From: an uncultured Alphaproteobacteria bacterium
GTDB taxonomy: Bacteria; Pseudomonadota; Alphaproteobacteria; RF32; CAG-239
Direction of reading: 5' to 3'
DNA length: 64,000 nt
Assembly (NCBI GenBank): GCA_944391465.1
Contig: CALXTS010000001.1
Location: 90,441 to 154,440 of the forward strand
Part shown: positions 34,186 through 40,022 of the stretch, in pieces
How positions within the stretch are numbered: position 1 is the first letter of the stretch
Layout: every line of letters starts with the position of its first letter
The notes under the pieces: generated by a model
Databases searched by the model: none
What the model saw: the letters and a program-made list of their open reading frames with translations, nothing else
What the model was told of the DNA's origin: nothing
Made by a program: the position numbers and the translations under genes

Positions 34186-34489
34186 TTCTTTCTCCTACAA
34201 AAAAACATACAACTCCTGATCCTGCTCCTACCAAATTTTTAAAAGTTATCACATCTCCTTTAAACACACGAATTGGAGTTTGAATATATGACCCACAAGA
34301 AAATGAGTACATATATATTATCATTGCTCTATTACCATTTATATATGTCTCAAAATGCATAACATTATTATATGTATGATCATTGAATGTCATAAATCCA
34401 TTTTCTTCACAAACATATCCTGAAGAAATTTGTTTTATGTTACTAAAATCAGGAGCTTTTTCTAAATAAGGATTGTTTAAAATTGTCAT
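34169..34489 (-). CDS. Putative receptor-binding/spike domain protein (106 aa)
   Basis: Soluble and beta-rich, with GYVCEENGFMTFNDHTYNNVMHFETYINGNRAMIIYMYSFSCG and VITFKNLVGAGSGVVCFFVG, like the distal beta-sandwich of phage fibres. It overlaps the chaperone-like gene by 17 bases and abuts the 209-aa beta-rich protein. It is AT-rich compared with the flanking genes, consistent with exchange of a host-range module. No exact family is recognised. Confidence 0.55.
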   Translation of the reverse strand: MTILNNPYLEKAPDFSNIKQISSGYVCEENGFMTFNDHTYNNVMHFETYINGNRAMIIYMYSFSCGSYIQTPIRVFKGDVITFKNLVGAGSGVVCFFVGERNEIKS

Positions 34490-35118
34490 TAGTCAAAACT
34501 CCCGACTGCTAAAGTGTCGCCGTCTGTACCGTAAACCGTTAAATCGGTTGCTAAGGCATATTCGAACGTGCCTTGAGGTTGTAATTGTAAGCCGTCAGTA
34601 CCTGTCCCGCCGATGTACATAACGTTGCCGCCGGTGTTTTGGATGACAATTTGCTGTGCGGCCGGAACGGTTACGCTACCGTCTGCGATTGTTAAGGTTG
34701 CCGCGCTAAAGCCGTTATATTGCGCCGGCTCTGTGCGTACGTTGCCGGTAACCGATAAGCGGCTGTCGTCAAAATAACCAATTCCCGCGCCTACTTTTAA
34801 GGTAATACCTTGATTTTCCGGCGCAAAAATTTGCGCGTACGGAATGACGGAGTTAAATTTAATACCTAAGCCGCTTTCAAAGTTGGTGCGGCCGGTATTA
34901 GTTGACCATGCGACATCAAATGTACTCGTTGCCGACAAGCACCGAAAATAGTTAAACGGATTGTTAAGCGTATAAACTTCGCCAGCCTTTAATGTGATTT
35001 CGAATTCACGATATGACGATTGCTGTTGCCCGTTGTTAATCGGCAACATGGTTACACTGCCGTTTAATGTATCCGTTAGGCGTTCGATTTTTTCGATAAC
35101 CTCGTTAATATCTGCCAT
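34489..35118 (-). CDS. Beta-rich prophage structural protein (vertex/spike candidate)
   Basis: 209 aa. A short N-terminal amphipathic helix (INEVIEKIERLTDTL) is followed by ~170 residues of beta-prone sequence (YREFEITLKAGEVYTLN, LGIKFNSVIPYAQIF, TLTIADGSVTVPAAQQIVIQ, GTFEYALATDLTVYG). The length and composition fit a jelly-roll penton or spike base in a tailless phage. It sits directly upstream of the receptor-like genes. Confidence 0.6.
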   Translation of the reverse strand: MADINEVIEKIERLTDTLNGSVTMLPINNGQQQSSYREFEITLKAGEVYTLNNPFNYFRCLSATSTFDVAWSTNTGRTNFESGLGIKFNSVIPYAQIFAPENQGITLKVGAGIGYFDDSRLSVTGNVRTEPAQYNGFSAATLTIADGSVTVPAAQQIVIQNTGGNVMYIGGTGTDGLQLQPQGTFEYALATDLTVYGTDGDTLAVGSFD

Positions 35119-35481
35119 TTATATACCTTTCAGAATTTTAGGAGCTAAAATAATGGCCAGCAGTCCCGCGCCAATCATTAATACCGGCTTTAACTGCTGG
35201 ATAATGCCGGTACTCTCGGAATATGCCGATTGATAACCTTTAGCCACCTGTTCAATTGATTTGCCAGCTAAGTTTGAATTACCGGTAGTCGCGGCATTAG
35301 CCATTGACTGAACGGCCTCTAAAAAGCCGCCTAAATCCTCACCGGCTAAACCGTAAATAGTTTGGTCGCCTGCTGATTGAAAGTTACCGGTTGCCAAATC
35401 GCCAAGGGTTTGTGATACCGTGGTTGTGTAGTTGGTTGTTGTACTGCTCGAATGTGATTTAGAGCCGCCAAATAAACCCAT
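35119..35481 (-). CDS. Single-TM prophage protein (120 aa)
   Basis: A Ser/Thr-rich N-terminus (SKSHSSSTTTNYTTT), a Gly/Ala-rich middle and a C-terminal TM (LMIGAGLLAIILAPKILKG). GAGGGGGTTATA upstream. It is one of three consecutive genes with a polar N-terminus and a C-terminal TM, as expected for proteins of an internal virion membrane. Confidence 0.7.
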   Translation of the reverse strand: MGLFGGSKSHSSSTTTNYTTTVSQTLGDLATGNFQSAGDQTIYGLAGEDLGGFLEAVQSMANAATTGNSNLAGKSIEQVAKGYQSAYSESTGIIQQLKPVLMIGAGLLAIILAPKILKGI

Positions 35482-35699
35482 TATAACCCCCTCTTAATCA
35501 GCTTTAACGCAATAAAGGCAAAGCCGGCAAGGGCTAGCGTTTTAACCAGCCCTAAACCTTGTTTGCCTGATGTGTTGGATATAAAATTGTTGCCGATTTT
35601 GCCGCCGGTTGCGGTTGATGTCGCCGAACTGCCAAAGTCATATGACATTTCGCCCGATGCTTTGCCAATTAATCCGGCGTTGCCGTCACTACCTGCCAT
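35481..35699 (-). CDS. Single-TM prophage protein (72 aa)
   Basis: A Gly/Ser/Ala-rich N-terminus and a C-terminal TM (VKTLALAGFAFIALKLIKR). AGGGGGATAAA upstream. It shares its architecture with the two flanking genes and overlaps the next start by one base. Confidence 0.7.
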   Translation of the reverse strand: MAGSDGNAGLIGKASGEMSYDFGSSATSTATGGKIGNNFISNTSGKQGLGLVKTLALAGFAFIALKLIKRGL

Positions 35700-35709
35700 T
35701 TTATCCCCC

Positions 35710-35982
35710 TTACATCAATTTTTTAACACCAAGCCCAACGGCTAACAGTCCAAGCGTACCGCCGATAATCCACAAAATCGAAGTGGTTGAGATTTCAACA
35801 TCACCGATTTTGATAACGCCGTCATCGCGGGTTTGTTCGGCCTGTTGCTTAAGAACATCATTAGCGCCCTTAAGATATGCGGCCTCATCGCTTGAACTAT
35901 TGCCGGTAAAGGCTTGGTAAACGTCACCTGCGCCTTTTCCTAAATCAGTTGCCGCGCCAATTAAATCGTTATACCAAGCCAT
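35710..35982 (-). CDS. Single-TM prophage protein (90 aa)
   Basis: An N-terminal helical soluble part (LKGANDVLKQQAEQTRDD) is followed by a C-terminal TM (ILWIIGGTLGLLAVGLGV). AGGGGGT upstream. It lies directly after the capsid-protein candidate, so it may be a virion membrane protein linking capsid and bilayer. Confidence 0.7.
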   Translation of the reverse strand: MAWYNDLIGAATDLGKGAGDVYQAFTGNSSSDEAAYLKGANDVLKQQAEQTRDDGVIKIGDVEISTTSILWIIGGTLGLLAVGLGVKKLM

Positions 35983-35992
35983 ATTTTACCCC

Positions 35993-36925
35993 CTATGCTG
36001 TGCGGATAGTGTCAAGAGCCAGTAAACCGTTAGAGTTTACCAAATTTTGAACGCTTGCCGGGCAATTATGAACCTTAACAACCGGCATATCATAAGAACC
36101 GGATGTCGGCGCAGTGGTGAATGTTGTGCGGACGGACAATTCAGACGTTACGTCTTGAACCATTAAGCCGCTGTTAGCCGTGCCGTCAGTGTAGGAGTGA
36201 ACAAAAGCGCCGTCAATAACGCCGTAGCCATCGAGGTTGTTCATTGCGTTGTTAGCCGACAAGCTGATTGCGCGCGCAACGTTAACGTTGTTAACCAAGG
36301 TTTCACCCTGAGAGATTACACCGCCGCCATTGTAGGCAATAGCCAACAAAAACAAATCGTTGGCGTTTTTCGGCAAAGTGTTAACTTGCGATTGTCCAAC
36401 GGCCGCAAATGACTGGACGTTGTTATTAAACTGAACATAGCTATCGTTCCAGTCAGCCTCAACCTGTTTGCGGATAGAATACAAGTTAACATCGGTAACG
36501 CCGGTAATGGTTGCGTTCGAATAGACTTGAACAACCAGCGAGCTGATTTTTTTGTTCGGGTCAGTACTACCGGATTTACCACAACGCCACGCGAACTCAT
36601 CGCGCATAATGCCTGCTTGGTACAGTAAGCGTCCGATGTTTAAAGAAAATACGTTAGTCAAAGTTGTTTGATTAACGCGAGTGCCTAAGTATGTGAACAA
36701 GTCGATAAGCTGGGTTAACTTTACATCAACCGCGTTCATACCATTAATCAGCACAACAACGCGGCTGATAGCGGCTTTACAAGCGGCCAAAGTTGCCGGC
36801 GCGCCGCTGTTGGTGAATTCGATAATCAAGTCGCGGATTACGTCATAGCAGTTAACGTTAAACGGAATCATTGAACTAGCCGTTACGGCTTTGGATTCCT
36901 CAAAGTTTCTAATAGGTGTCTGCAT
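35993..36925 (-). CDS. Putative major capsid protein of the prophage
   Basis: 310 aa, no signal or TM, the longest protein of the element. It is rich in Asn/Thr/Val beta strands with conserved turns (NSGAPATLAAC, GSTDPNKKISSLVVQVYSN, NDLFLLAIAYNGGGV, GSYDMPVVKVHNCPA) and has a long helical N-terminal part. The position between the packaging ATPase and a set of single-TM virion-like proteins is that of the double-jelly-roll capsid gene in PM2-like phages. The fold is inferred; no sequence match to PM2 P2 was verified. Confidence 0.65.
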   Translation of the reverse strand: MQTPIRNFEESKAVTASSMIPFNVNCYDVIRDLIIEFTNSGAPATLAACKAAISRVVVLINGMNAVDVKLTQLIDLFTYLGTRVNQTTLTNVFSLNIGRLLYQAGIMRDEFAWRCGKSGSTDPNKKISSLVVQVYSNATITGVTDVNLYSIRKQVEADWNDSYVQFNNNVQSFAAVGQSQVNTLPKNANDLFLLAIAYNGGGVISQGETLVNNVNVARAISLSANNAMNNLDGYGVIDGAFVHSYTDGTANSGLMVQDVTSELSVRTTFTTAPTSGSYDMPVVKVHNCPASVQNLVNSNGLLALDTIRTA

Positions 36926-36945
36926 TTGCTAAAACTCCCAAAAAA

Positions 36946-37032
36946 TTATTTAGACGACAATTTGGTTGACGCGTAGTTATAAATTACGATGCCGGCAACA
37001 ACTGCCAAAGCCATTTTTACCATTGATTTCAT
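36946..37032 (-). CDS. Tiny prophage membrane peptide (28 aa)
   Basis: It is one TM helix (MVKMALAVVAGIVIY) with a basic start and Ser/Lys end. AAGG lies 9 bases before the ATG. It leads the capsid operon. Such mini-proteins are common in membrane-containing phages, but translation of this one is not proven. Confidence 0.5.
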   Translation of the reverse strand: MKSMVKMALAVVAGIVIYNYASTKLSSK

Positions 37033-37108
37033 TGTGTTTACCTTTCAGTTATGGAAGAAGAATATTACGGGTAAACCTTATGGGAGTTTTTTGTTTTTTG
37101 CAAAAAAA

Positions 37109-37134
37109 CAAAAACGGCGGAAATCCGCCGTTTT
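37109..37134. terminator. Terminator between ATPase gene and capsid operon
   Basis: AAAACGGCGG / CCGCCGTTTT perfect stem with an AAAT loop (TTT rich on the minus strand, downstream of the ATPase stop at 37161). It divides the minus-strand genes into an early block (rep to ATPase) and a late structural block. Confidence 0.75.
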
Positions 37135-37138
37135 GTTC

Positions 37139-37155
37139 TACGTAACGTACGTAAC
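37139..37155. promoter_or_regulatory. Candidate operator: TACGTAACGT repeat
   Basis: Overlapping palindromic ACGT blocks (TACGTAACGT, GTACGTAAC) lie between the ATPase stop and the terminator. The same ten bases occur at 39595-39604, just upstream of the prophage repressor-like gene, next to the perfect palindrome GTTACGTAAC. Shared sites suggest binding by one regulator. Confidence 0.45.
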
Positions 37156-37160
37156 TTTTT

Positions 37161-37835
37161 TTAGAGGTGTGTTAAAGTTTGGCCGCCTGATTTGTAGATA
37201 TATTGATAATTTCCCAAATTCCGCAGGGTTTCACGGTATTCCTTGCCTAAAGCCCTGGCCGCAACATCAATATCGCTCGGCTCGGCGTGCCTAAACCAAT
37301 ACACCCCGGAGCAATTACCCCTGAAGCAAATATCGACTTGGTGCGGCCGCTGACTGATACCGATTAGGTTAATGCCATAATGACGGCCGCGGCGGCAAAG
37401 GTAAGCAAAACCGTTTTGTGGGTCTCGCTGGGTGATTCCGGACGGAAAAGCAATATCTAACTCGTCAACAAATAGCGTTATTTGCCCTTGGTGCGTGCCG
37501 GCTTTATATCCGCCTTGCAGTTCAAGTAAAAAATAACATAATTCGTTTAGCTCTTTGATTTCATTGCCAAAAGTCGGAATAAAATCAAATCTAAACCCCT
37601 TGCAAAAATCCCTTTTAAAGGCAATTTTAAGGCGGTCAATACTGCTAAAGACTCCGGTAATACCGGCGGAGGTTGCAAGCTCCGCCAGCGGGTCAAAATA
37701 AATCAATCGGCTAAGGTTAGCGGTTAATTCTCGGGCTTTGGTTGTTTTTCCGCAGCCTGACGCCCCAAAAATCCCCACCCTTTGCGCTTGCCTGATGATT
37801 GCGCCGCTTTTTGTTTGATTTTTTCGTTTAACCAT
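37161..37835 (-). CDS. Prophage packaging-type ATPase (P9-like / FtsK-HerA superfamily candidate)
   Basis: 224 aa. Walker A GIFGASGCGKTTKA (P-loop at residues 24-31), Walker B ITLFVDELD (~119-127), then ISQRPHQVD as the probable sensor/arginine region. Size and motif spacing fit genome-packaging ATPases of tectivirus/PM2-type phages. A Zot-like ATPase of filamentous phages is the alternative. No TM is seen. The first 112 bases overlap the preceding gene in another frame. Confidence 0.75.
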   Translation of the reverse strand: MVKRKNQTKSGAIIRQAQRVGIFGASGCGKTTKARELTANLSRLIYFDPLAELATSAGITGVFSSIDRLKIAFKRDFCKGFRFDFIPTFGNEIKELNELCYFLLELQGGYKAGTHQGQITLFVDELDIAFPSGITQRDPQNGFAYLCRRGRHYGINLIGISQRPHQVDICFRGNCSGVYWFRHAEPSDIDVAARALGKEYRETLRNLGNYQYIYKSGGQTLTHL

Positions 37836-38278
37836 ATCTTTGCTTTCTGTAAGTAGTTAATGCCCGTCCAATTTAGCAATATTGCGTTTGTTTCAGTGGT
37901 TGCCCATAGGCTCACAATCGCCAAATCGCCGAATAAATGCGCATTTTTGTCGATTAGGAACCGCAAAAAACGGTATTTGTTTGCCAACTCATAGATTTTT
38001 TGCGCGGCAATAGCTTGGCCGCGTTCATGGATGTTACCGAAAGCATCGGCGGCCACTTCCGGGGACTTTAGAAAAGTTAAAAAATCGTTAAAACATTTAT
38101 TAAATTCATCTTGCGTATAAAGCCCGCTATTCGTCATCGTCGGCGAGTAATTCGGCAAACCAGCCTCGGCCACTTGTTCCGGTTGTTCGTTGAGTTCCGG
38201 CACGGGCGGCAGGTTGTCCGTCTGTCCGTCCGTCAGTTGTGGCTCTGTCAATTCCGGTGTCGTTTCTTGGTTGTACAT
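37724..38278 (-). CDS. Hypothetical prophage protein (184 aa)
   Basis: An acidic, Pro/Glu-rich N-terminus (residues 1-50) followed by a helical domain (FNKCFNDFLTFLKSPEVAADAF, RFLRFLIDKNAHLFGDLAIVSLWATTETNAILLNW) with one moderately hydrophobic segment, and a basic C-terminus. AAAGGAG upstream. It overlaps the zinc-ribbon gene before it by 152 bases and the ATPase after it by 112 bases. The function is unknown; it may be a replication or packaging partner. Confidence 0.65.
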   Translation of the reverse strand: MYNQETTPELTEPQLTDGQTDNLPPVPELNEQPEQVAEAGLPNYSPTMTNSGLYTQDEFNKCFNDFLTFLKSPEVAADAFGNIHERGQAIAAQKIYELANKYRFLRFLIDKNAHLFGDLAIVSLWATTETNAILLNWTGINYLQKAKIWLNEKIKQKAAQSSGKRKGWGFLGRQAAEKQPKPEN

Positions 38279-38510
38279 CGTTTTTATTCTCCTTTGGTTT
38301 GATTGAGGTTATAACGCCTATTTTGTCGGTTGCTACGCTTTGTCCGGCCATTAGTAACGGCAAATATCTTTTAGACATTTTTCCGTTAAATTTAACCACG
38401 CATAGATTGTCGCAATACATGTACAGCTTGTTATTTTTGTCAACGCGCAAATCCTGCAATGGCTCGCCGCACACCGGGCAAGTTATGCGGCCGATTGTGT
38501 TATTTTTCAT
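38127..38510 (-). CDS. Zinc-ribbon prophage protein (127 aa)
   Basis: Residues 8-45 carry ITCPVCGEPL and MYCDNLC, four cysteines in a zinc-ribbon arrangement. The rest is polar and low complexity (TTDGRTDGQPAARAGTQRTTG). AGGGGGA before the ATG. The 3' 152 bases are also read in another frame by the next gene, so the low-complexity tail may be a by-product of that overlap. Possibly a single-stranded-DNA-binding or topoisomerase-like accessory. Confidence 0.65.
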   Translation of the reverse strand: MKNNTIGRITCPVCGEPLQDLRVDKNNKLYMYCDNLCVVKFNGKMSKRYLPLLMAGQSVATDKIGVITSIKPKENKNDVQPRNDTGIDRATTDGRTDGQPAARAGTQRTTGTSGRGWFAELLADDDE

Positions 38511-38524
38511 TATCGTCCCCCTGC

Positions 38525-38689
38525 TTATTGAAAGAATACGGCAAAAACTCGAATTTCATAGGTGTTACGGCGTTTTTTTTTGATTTTTTCCCATTGTTGC
38601 CGTACTTCCTCGGAAAATTCGCCGACAAAATCGTATATTTTGGTGTTGCTACGCTTGCCGCGCAACTCGGTAATCTTAACTTTATACAT
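38525..38689 (-). CDS. Small prophage protein (54 aa)
   Basis: It is charged and mixed alpha/beta: YKVKITELRGKRSNTKIYDF, a helix EEVRQQWEKIKKKRR and a hydrophobic end EIRVFAVFF. It overlaps the preceding 41-aa gene by 8 bases. No family is recognised. Confidence 0.5.
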   Translation of the reverse strand: MYKVKITELRGKRSNTKIYDFVGEFSEEVRQQWEKIKKKRRNTYEIRVFAVFFQ

Positions 38690-38807
38690 TTTTATTTTTC
38701 CTTTGCAAAAAATCTATGGTTTCCGCCAGTGCGCGGCGGTCTTGTTCGGTCAAAACACAATAATAATGCTCTAAAATTGCTAACAAAAACCGCGTGTAAA
38801 CTTCCAT
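38682..38807 (-). CDS. Small prophage protein (41 aa)
   Basis: A two-helix peptide (YTRFLLAILEHYYCVL and EQDRRALAETIDFLQRK). The ATG overlaps the stop of the replication gene (TAATG), the common sign of translational coupling. Function unknown. Confidence 0.5.
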   Translation of the reverse strand: MEVYTRFLLAILEHYYCVLTEQDRRALAETIDFLQRKNKNV

Positions 38808-39490
38808 TATACCACCTCTACGCTTTTTAATACGTTTGAGTTTGCCGGAAGTATCGCGAGCGGCGCGCCAAATTCGCTCTTAATATCCGCTACGAGTTCC
38901 GGAAGTCTTAGATTAATATTTTTTTCGCCTAAACGGCTAATTGGACGGATTGCTAAACCGGTATTTGTTTTTATAACTGTTGCCCACAAATAAACATCTT
39001 GATAATGATTAGCTATAAATTCGACTATTTGACGGTCTTTTGTTTCAATTTCCGGTTTTTCCTCAATAACCTCTTTTGATTTTTCGCGCGTGCGCGTTTT
39101 TAAATTCTTAGAATTTAAATATACTTCTTTTAAATCTACTTCTTGTGTCGCATTTTCGCGACTACCTAGTTGCATTTTTGAGACTACCCTAGTCGCATTT
39201 TCGCGACTAGGTAACGGATTAAAATCGATATAATAATAGTTAGCGCTAAGCCCTTTATTTACATCATTTTGGCGGCGGATATAACCTAGTTGCTCCAATT
39301 TGGAAAGGCTTCGAAATACTGAAGCACGGTTTAAGCCGGCCTTGGCCGCGATAGTGTTAGCAAATACATGACAAACCCTATCGGCGCGCGTATAGCTCGC
39401 CAGTGTTCCGAACACCTTGTAATCGGCAGCGCTTAAATTTTCGCTGAAGATGCTAACCGGCATCATTATAAAAGGATAATCATTTGCCAT
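38807..39490 (-). CDS. Prophage replication initiator-like winged-helix protein
   Basis: 227 aa. The N-terminal ~90 residues form a winged helix with the LSAADYKVFGTLASYTR opening and AAKAGLNRASVFRSLSKLEQLGYIRR, as in HTH_36-type plasmid and phage replication initiators. The middle is a charged linker, and the C-terminus (VADIKSEFGAPLAIL) is short. No rolling-circle HUH motif or primase motif is seen. It is the first gene of the minus-strand transcript, divergent from the repressor-like gene. AGGTGGTG upstream. Confidence 0.7.
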   Translation of the reverse strand: MANDYPFIMMPVSIFSENLSAADYKVFGTLASYTRADRVCHVFANTIAAKAGLNRASVFRSLSKLEQLGYIRRQNDVNKGLSANYYYIDFNPLPSRENATRVVSKMQLGSRENATQEVDLKEVYLNSKNLKTRTREKSKEVIEEKPEIETKDRQIVEFIANHYQDVYLWATVIKTNTGLAIRPISRLGEKNINLRLPELVADIKSEFGAPLAILPANSNVLKSVEVV

Positions 39491-39620
39491 TTACACCACC
39501 TTTAACAACTACTTACCTAATATAGTAAGTATAAGCTATACATTAAATAGTTAAAAAATAGTTGTCAATATTATGTTTTTGTGATACCTTAGGTTACGTA
39601 ACGTTAAAAGAGGTTGTAAA
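39491..39620. promoter_or_regulatory. Divergent promoter/operator region of the prophage
   Basis: This region separates the rep gene (minus) and the repressor-like gene (plus). A TTGACA box on the minus strand (39563-39568) points to a rep promoter. Inverted repeats TACTTAC / GTAAGTA (39510-39531) and GTATA / TATAC (39529-39541) overlap its start region. GTTACGTAAC (39593-39602) lies just before the repressor-like gene. The pattern is that of a lysogeny switch. Confidence 0.6.
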
Positions 39621-40022
39621 ATGAATGAATTTGATATGTATGCTAAGTCGGCTATTGCGCGTTGTAATCTTAAGAGTTACTACGGGTTAGCTAAAGAATT
39701 AGGCATCAGCCAGCCGGCATTATATAGGTTAAAAAAAGGGCAAAATCTCCCCTCATGTAATACTATGATAAAAATTTCAAAATTAGCGGGGATACCGGAA
39801 GAAAAAGCCCTGCTCGACTTAGCGGCGTGGGCAAACTCAGACAAGCCGGAAGTTCAAAAAATATGGTTGCGAATTGCTAAAATGATAGGTTGCGTTGCGC
39901 TGTTTTTAGTGTTTCATAGTTTTGATGTAAACGCTTGTATTTTCACGAAAAAAGCAGAAAGTTTTAACACTTTTGACTATGCAACTTATATATTATGCGA
40001 CAAATTTGTTTATAGGTTGTAA
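39621..40022 (+). CDS. Prophage repressor-like protein (XRE-type HTH plus TM; DUF3693-like)
   Basis: 133 aa. The HTH is YYGLAKELGISQPALYRLKKGQNLPSCNTMIKISKLAGI, followed by EEKALLDLAAWANSDKPEVQKIWLRIAKMI and a hydrophobic segment (GCVALFLVFHSF). This layout matches DUF3693-like proteins of filamentous phages. The last residues are read through the right attachment repeat and host DNA. In the excised circle the frame would continue from residue 129 for 25 residues to a stop that overlaps the start of the 32142 gene. It probably controls lysogeny. Confidence 0.75.
   Translation: MNEFDMYAKSAIARCNLKSYYGLAKELGISQPALYRLKKGQNLPSCNTMIKISKLAGIPEEKALLDLAAWANSDKPEVQKIWLRIAKMIGCVALFLVFHSFDVNACIFTKKAESFNTFDYATYILCDKFVYRL
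39987..40006. repeat. Right attachment repeat (20 bp)
   Basis: It is identical to 32053-32072. The XerC arm and centre are intact, but the adjacent XerD-side sequence (39976-39986, read on the minus strand AGTTGCATAGT) does not match an XerD arm. So the right junction is a half-site, as in Xer-dependent integrating elements. Confidence 0.8.

Larger units (their letters stand above)
32053..39986. mobile_element. 7.9-kb integrated tailless-phage-like element (IMEX at dif)
   Basis: It is bounded by 20-bp perfect direct repeats (32053-32072 and 39987-40006) covering the XerC arm and centre of dif. The interior is more GC-rich than the host, holds about 22 small overlapping or abutting genes and has its own ribosome-site style (runs of G). 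It encodes a replication initiator, a packaging-type ATPase, a 310-aa abundant-capsid candidate, many single-TM proteins, a beta-rich protein and a peptidoglycan hydrolase. There is no portal, terminase, tail, integrase or transposase. This fits a PM2/corticovirus-like or other membrane-containing tailless phage. Confidence 0.8.

Noticed and set aside
36989-37294. Plus-strand frame of 101 residues opposite the capsid/ATPase junction.
   Set aside because: It runs across the terminator and antisense to the ATPase gene, has no ribosome site and no protein-like composition.
32053-40022. Filamentous (inovirus) prophage, suggested by dif integration and the DUF3693-like regulator.
   Set aside because: A 310-aa capsid-like protein, a SleB-like hydrolase, a beta-rich vertex-like protein and several lysis-type proteins do not fit filamentous phages, and no small coat peptide with signal or pIII-like gene is seen. 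It remains an alternative for the ATPase only.
32053-40022. Integrase or transposase for the element.
   Set aside because: Every frame of the element was read. No tyrosine or serine recombinase motif and no DDE motif was found, so XerCD use is the simpler explanation.
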